Source: Candidatus Homeothermus arabinoxylanisolvens (GTDB taxonomy: Bacteria; Bacteroidota; Bacteroidia; Bacteroidales; Muribaculaceae). From it: a DNA stretch of 64,000 bases. The position numbers were made by a program, and so were the translations under genes. The first letter of the stretch is position 1. Each line of letters opens with the position of its first letter. Location: NCBI GenBank assembly GCA_001689405.1, contig LUJO01000012.1, positions 16,286-80,285 on the forward strand. The letters run 5' to 3'. The notes beneath the pieces are model-generated. The model did no database searches and had not been told where the DNA came from. It saw only the letters and a program-made list of their open reading frames with translations. Positions 60,415 through 64,000 of this stretch are shown here, one piece after another.

Positions 60415-63400
60415 TCAGAAAGTCACTTTAAGACCACCGCCTATCGAAGTGGTGTTAGGTATGGAGAACCGCTCGAAGTAACCGCCCATGTTGTTGTTGC
60501 CCTGCGATGCCTCGGGGTCGAAATTGGGAAGTTTTTTCCATACGAGCACGTTGCGTGCGAATCCGAACACATCGATGTCGAGTTTCCATATCTTCGGCAG
60601 CTTGTAGGTAAGCGTCACATCGCGAAGCTTGAGGAAGCTCATGTCGTATACGCCGGCTTCGGTGACATCGTTGTAAGCCATGTAGTAGTCCTGACGGTCG
60701 ACCTCGACGGTGTTGGGTTGTCCGGTAGCCTCGTCGATGCCGTCGACCACCATAGTGCCTTCGTGGAAAGGTATAGACTCCTTAGTGGCTCCGAAATAAT
60801 TGAGCGTCATGTTGGTACCGTGATACATGCGTCCGCCGTTCTGCCAGCTCCAAGTGGTGGAGAGCGAGAGGCGTTTGTAGCGTCCGCCGAGGTTGATGCC
60901 CATCACAAAGTCGGGCGAGCAGTTGCCGAGATCCTGACTGTCGGCTGTACCCTGCGGCAGACCGTCGCTGAGGAGCAGCTTGCCGGTAGCCTCGTCGCGC
61001 TTGAACGCCGTACCGTAGATGTTGGGATAAGTGTTTCCGGCCTGTGCGCGTATCTGCGGCTCAACAAAGCCGCCGAGCATGATCGACTCCACACCGGTGG
61101 CGAGTTCCACGACCTTGTTGTCGACGGTAGTGAAGTTAACCCCGAGGGTCAGGTCATAGTCGCGGTGCTGAAGTATAGCCACGTTAAGGCCGAACTCATG
61201 CGACCATGTGCGCATCTTTCCGGCATTGGTAAGCAGATACTGGTAGCCGCTCGAACCGGCCGTGGGCACGGAGAATATCTGGTCAGATACATTCTGATAA
61301 GAGCCCGTGTACTCGAAGCGCACACGGTCGTTAAACATGCGCAGGTCGACACCGAACTCGACGTTTTCCGTGTTCTGGGGCTTCAGATTGGGGTCATAGA
61401 GCTGATACATGGGCACATAGGCCGATACACCCTTTATAGGATAGGTGACGGGGTTATAGGCATACATGCCTGAACCGTAGGACGGGGTGTAGTAGTAGTT
61501 GGGCACATAGGAGCCGGCCTGACCTACCTGAGCGTATGACGCACGCAACTTACCGAAGGTGATTATGTCGTTGCCTTTGAGCGCCTCAAGTTCGGAGAAC
61601 ACCCATCCGAGCGATACCGAAGGATAGAAGAAGGAGCGATTGTCGCGGGGCATGGTCGACACATAGTCGTTACGTCCGGTAACAGTAAGATAGAGCATGT
61701 CTTTCCAGTCGAGCGACAGGCTGCCGAAGAAGCCGACGGTGCGTGAGCGGTACTTGTACTCGCTGCTCTGGAAGCTGGTGGCGTTGCTCATTGTTGGCAA
61801 TCCGTAGAAGTTGAAGTTTGTGCCGGTGTATGACCAAGTGCGTGTATTGTTCTGATTCACCTCATTACCGAGCATGGCGTCAAGACCCCAGTCATCGCCC
61901 CACTCTGCGGTGAAGTTGACAGTGAAGAGGTTGTTGAACACATTGCGCGATACGCCGTAGTTGTCAATGTTGCCACTGCCGTAAGAAGCGTCGCCGTACT
62001 CGGCCACATCGGAATAATCAGATGTGTACATGTCTATACCGGCCTGCTCGCGGAACCACAGATCGTAGTTGTCACCCCAGTCGATGGCAGGACGATACTC
62101 CACATAGGCGTTGCCGAAGAAGCGGTTGGTGTGTTGCAGATACTCGTTGTTGTCAGCCCACCAGTAGGGGTTGTTGAACGATGTGGAGCGGAAAAGCACC
62201 TGCTCCGAAGGCTTGCCGGGCACATGAAACGGGATGCCTTTGAGGTCATATTCCGACGGAGCGGAGTACACCACGTTCATTATACCGGAGTTGGCTCCCG
62301 GCGCCGAGGTAATTTTAGTCGAAGCGTAGTTGCCGGAGAATCCGGTCTTCCATTCCTTGTTCACAATCCAGTCGACGAGTCCGCGCGCACCCCAGCGGTT
62401 CATGCCGGTCGACGGTATGATGCCCTTCTGATATGAGTTGCTCAATCCGAAAGAGTAGCTTGCACGGTCAGTACGCTGCGCTATGCTGAAGTTGGTGTTT
62501 TCAGTAAAACCGGTATTGAAGAAATCGCCCACATTGTCATATATGGCGGGAGTGGTCCATCCGTCAAGGCCGGCCTTCTCACGCTTGGGGTTGAAGTACA
62601 TGCCGGGGTGGCCCTGCGAATTGCCGCCGTATTTGGGATCGTCGGGCAGCGAGGTTATTTTCGGGCCCCACGACATAGAGCTTGTGGGGTCATACGCTCC
62701 GACATAGTTGCCCTGTGCATACACATCCTGACGCTCGAACTTCTTCGATACGATCTCGGCCGATATGTTGGTCGACACAGTCACCGTGGGTCGGCTTGAG
62801 TTGATGCGTCCGCGCTTGGTGGTTATGACAACCACACCGTTGGAAGCGCGTATACCGTAAAGAGCGGAAGCGGCCTGACCCTTAAGTATATTGATTGACT
62901 CGATATCCTCGGGGTTGATGTCGATCGAGCGGTCGGCCATGTTGGCGCCGGTGACAGAATTACCGGTATCGAAGTCGGGAGTCGATTCGATAGGCATACC
63001 GTCGACAACGTAGAGCGGCTGGTTGTTGCCGTCGAACGAACGCGCGCCACGGATGACAATCTGGCTTGAGGCACCGGGAGCGCCCGATGACGGGCGGATG
63101 TCAACACCGGTGAGCTTGCCCTGCATGGCACTCGCCAGCGATGTAGTACCATCGGTGTTGAGGTCCTCGGCGCTAAGGTCCTGTACGGCATAACCGAGAC
63201 CCTTGCGCTCTTTCTTCATACCGAAAGCGGTCACCACGACTTCGTCAAGACGGTTCTCGGCACTGTTAAGGGCTATAGTCATAATACCCGGAGTGATATC
63301 GACTTGTCGGGTTATCATGCCGACATACGACACATTCAATTTTGTAACCGAGGAGGGCACGTCAAGGTAAAATTTACCATCGATGTCGGTAGCGACACCA

Positions 63401-63552
63401 TGGCCGCCTCCGGCAGGAATGACAGTGGCTCCTACCAGCGGTTCATTATCGCCGGCATAAACTACCACTCCCTCCACTTTCTTAAAGTCCTGAGCAGTCA
63501 TCGAAGCCACAGACAGAACAATAGCCAAAAGCAATGAAAACAGTTTCTTCAT
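60415..63552 (-). CDS. SusC/RagA-family TonB-linked outer membrane protein
   Basis: The 1045-residue protein starts at the ATG giving MKKLFSLLLAIVLSVASM; the preceding in-frame codon is TTG. Residues of about 23-100 are a carboxypeptidase-regulatory-like domain, then the plug (about 115-220, with TTSLASAMQGKLTGVDIR and GARSFDGNNQPLYVVDGMP) and a 22-strand barrel ending in Phe. It imports a bound ligand with TonB energy. The partner SusD gene follows. No glycosidase or regulator is seen with this pair. Confidence 0.93.
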   Translation of the reverse strand: MKKLFSLLLAIVLSVASMTAQDFKKVEGVVVYAGDNEPLVGATVIPAGGGHGVATDIDGKFYLDVPSSVTKLNVSYVGMITRQVDITPGIMTIALNSAENRLDEVVVTAFGMKKERKGLGYAVQDLSAEDLNTDGTTSLASAMQGKLTGVDIRPSSGAPGASSQIVIRGARSFDGNNQPLYVVDGMPIESTPDFDTGNSVTGANMADRSIDINPEDIESINILKGQAASALYGIRASNGVVVITTKRGRINSSRPTVTVSTNISAEIVSKKFERQDVYAQGNYVGAYDPTSSMSWGPKITSLPDDPKYGGNSQGHPGMYFNPKREKAGLDGWTTPAIYDNVGDFFNTGFTENTNFSIAQRTDRASYSFGLSNSYQKGIIPSTGMNRWGARGLVDWIVNKEWKTGFSGNYASTKITSAPGANSGIMNVVYSAPSEYDLKGIPFHVPGKPSEQVLFRSTSFNNPYWWADNNEYLQHTNRFFGNAYVEYRPAIDWGDNYDLWFREQAGIDMYTSDYSDVAEYGDASYGSGNIDNYGVSRNVFNNLFTVNFTAEWGDDWGLDAMLGNEVNQNNTRTWSYTGTNFNFYGLPTMSNATSFQSSEYKYRSRTVGFFGSLSLDWKDMLYLTVTGRNDYVSTMPRDNRSFFYPSVSLGWVFSELEALKGNDIITFGKLRASYAQVGQAGSYVPNYYYTPSYGSGMYAYNPVTYPIKGVSAYVPMYQLYDPNLKPQNTENVEFGVDLRMFNDRVRFEYTGSYQNVSDQIFSVPTAGSSGYQYLLTNAGKMRTWSHEFGLNVAILQHRDYDLTLGVNFTTVDNKVVELATGVESIMLGGFVEPQIRAQAGNTYPNIYGTAFKRDEATGKLLLSDGLPQGTADSQDLGNCSPDFVMGINLGGRYKRLSLSTTWSWQNGGRMYHGTNMTLNYFGATKESIPFHEGTMVVDGIDEATGQPNTVEVDRQDYYMAYNDVTEAGVYDMSFLKLRDVTLTYKLPKIWKLDIDVFGFARNVLVWKKLPNFDPEASQGNNNMGGYFERFSIPNTTSIGGGLKVTF

Positions 63553-63558
63553 ACGCAA

Positions 63559-63639
63559 AAAGTTAATTAATTAAATTAAATAGCAACAATATGCTTTGAT
63601 TAAGCAGCTTTATATGACAAAATTCAACCAAGCACGCAT
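63559..63639 (-). other. Leader region of the susC transcript
   Basis: If transcription begins just after the -7 element, this stretch is an untranslated leader of about 75 nt. No riboswitch or hairpin was recognised. Confidence 0.3.
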
Positions 63640-63647
63640 CAAAGATA
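63640..63647 (-). promoter_or_regulatory. -7 element of the susC-susD promoter
   Basis: The minus strand reads TATCTTTG, a full match to TAnnTTTG. A clear -33 TTTG is not seen, but AT-rich sequence lies at the usual spacing. A C10 tract sits immediately upstream of that region. Confidence 0.6.
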
Positions 63648-63674
63648 TAGCTTTTATTTTAAACTTAATTAACT

Positions 63675-63684
63675 CCCCCCCCCC
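63675..63684. repeat. Homopolymeric C10/G10 tract upstream of susC
   Basis: Ten consecutive C (G on the transcribed side) lie 27 bp upstream of the -7 element of susC, right before the -33 region. Runs of this length can vary in number by slipped-strand mispairing and so may shift promoter strength. Confidence 0.7.
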
Positions 63685-63797
63685 ATTTTAACCAAAATTA
63701 AGTGAATTAACCTTATGAAGTTAATTTGGGATTGATTTTAACATAATACTTACATTGTATAAACATATGCCGGGGTTTTGTGTCAATCATTAATCTT

Positions 63798-64000
63798 TCA
63801 GTACTCTTTGCGCTGATAGCGGCGGCGACGGCGCCCCATCATGAGCATGGAGGACATCATGTAGCGCTCGAACTCAAGGCGGTAGTCGGAGAGGCAGTCG
63901 ACGGCCACGCTGTCGTTGTTGAGCAGGTAGGTGTCGTAGGTAGGTATGTGGCCGGTGATGAAGTCGACGCCTACATGGTGGTAGTCGGCGAGGTACTTCA
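63798..64000 (-). CDS. C-terminal end of an unrecognised protein
   Basis: The minus-strand frame is open to the right edge and ends at a TGA, giving 66 residues. They include ADYHHVGVDFITGHIPTYD and a Tyr/Met-rich helix, and end in GRRRRRYQRKEY, a very basic tail. No family was recognised. The start lies beyond the window. Confidence 0.5.
   Translation of the reverse strand, partial: KYLADYHHVGVDFITGHIPTYDTYLLNNDSVAVDCLSDYRLEFERYMMSSMLMMGRRRRRYQRKEY

Overview
The window looks like a chromosomal segment from a Bacteroidales bacterium, most likely of the Muribaculaceae/Porphyromonadaceae-type gut lineages (inference). The clues are a SusC/SusD pair, Bacteroidetes-type promoters (TTTG, about 20 bp, TAnnTTTG), a probable type IX secretion sorting domain, a GlsB/GlsA glycine-lipid pair, the uppS-bamA-skp-skp-murI order, and an efflux operon carrying a PG0541-family gene. 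No IS element, CRISPR array, prophage or rRNA was seen. One tRNA (Leu, anticodon UAA) is present.

Layout. 1-5.9 kb (+): cell-envelope cluster with the end of an outer-membrane barrel protein, uppS, bamA, two Skp/OmpH-like chaperones and murI. 6.0-13.4 kb (-): a tripartite RND efflux operon (TolC, adaptor, AcrB-like pump, PG0541-like protein) followed closely by a TrpB2-type tryptophan synthase beta gene. 13.5-18.1 kb: ilvA (-) diverging from pyrE, an SRPBCC protein, argH, a lipoprotein with a degenerate Rieske-like motif, and tRNA-Leu. 18.1-20.4 kb (-): a flavoprotein pair that fits NfnAB. 20.5-22.9 kb: a compact restriction-modification island with a divergent methyltransferase, an HTH controller and an MvaI/BcnI-type endonuclease. 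23.0-26.2 kb (-): SPOR lipoprotein, metallophosphoesterase and a large lipoprotein glycosidase.

26.4-36.1 kb (-) is the main accessory region. It encodes a T9SS-type sorted protein and a 2029-residue RHS protein ending in a JAMM/JAB metalloprotease-like toxin tip, then a small exported protein that may be its immunity partner. Next comes a displaced second RHS end carrying an HExxH metallopeptidase tip, a small lipoprotein, and a 57-residue ORF. A 679-bp segment of RHS core is duplicated between the two toxin genes. The toxin tips and small genes are visibly AT-rich against the GC-rich core, as expected for exchangeable toxin-immunity cassettes.

36.4-45.8 kb returns to core functions: obgE, pgeF, an ECF sigma factor with a membrane protein, ispG, purE, a PAP2-like membrane protein, rpoN, and the glycine-lipid acyltransferases. 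45.9-52 kb holds a SulP transporter, a tiny acidic lipoprotein with skewed codon use, and recJ-recQ. 52.1-57.8 kb (-) carries a McrBC-type modification-dependent restriction pair behind an MscS channel and a clostripain-like lipoprotein. 58-64 kb has a TPR protein, a SusD/SusC pair with a C10 tract in its promoter region, and the end of an unrecognised gene.

The most notable systems are the RHS toxin array with a silent-looking second tip, and two restriction systems within 35 kb of each other, one predicted to make N4-methylcytosine and one of a family that can cut modified cytosine. All functions are read from motifs, lengths and context; no database search was run.
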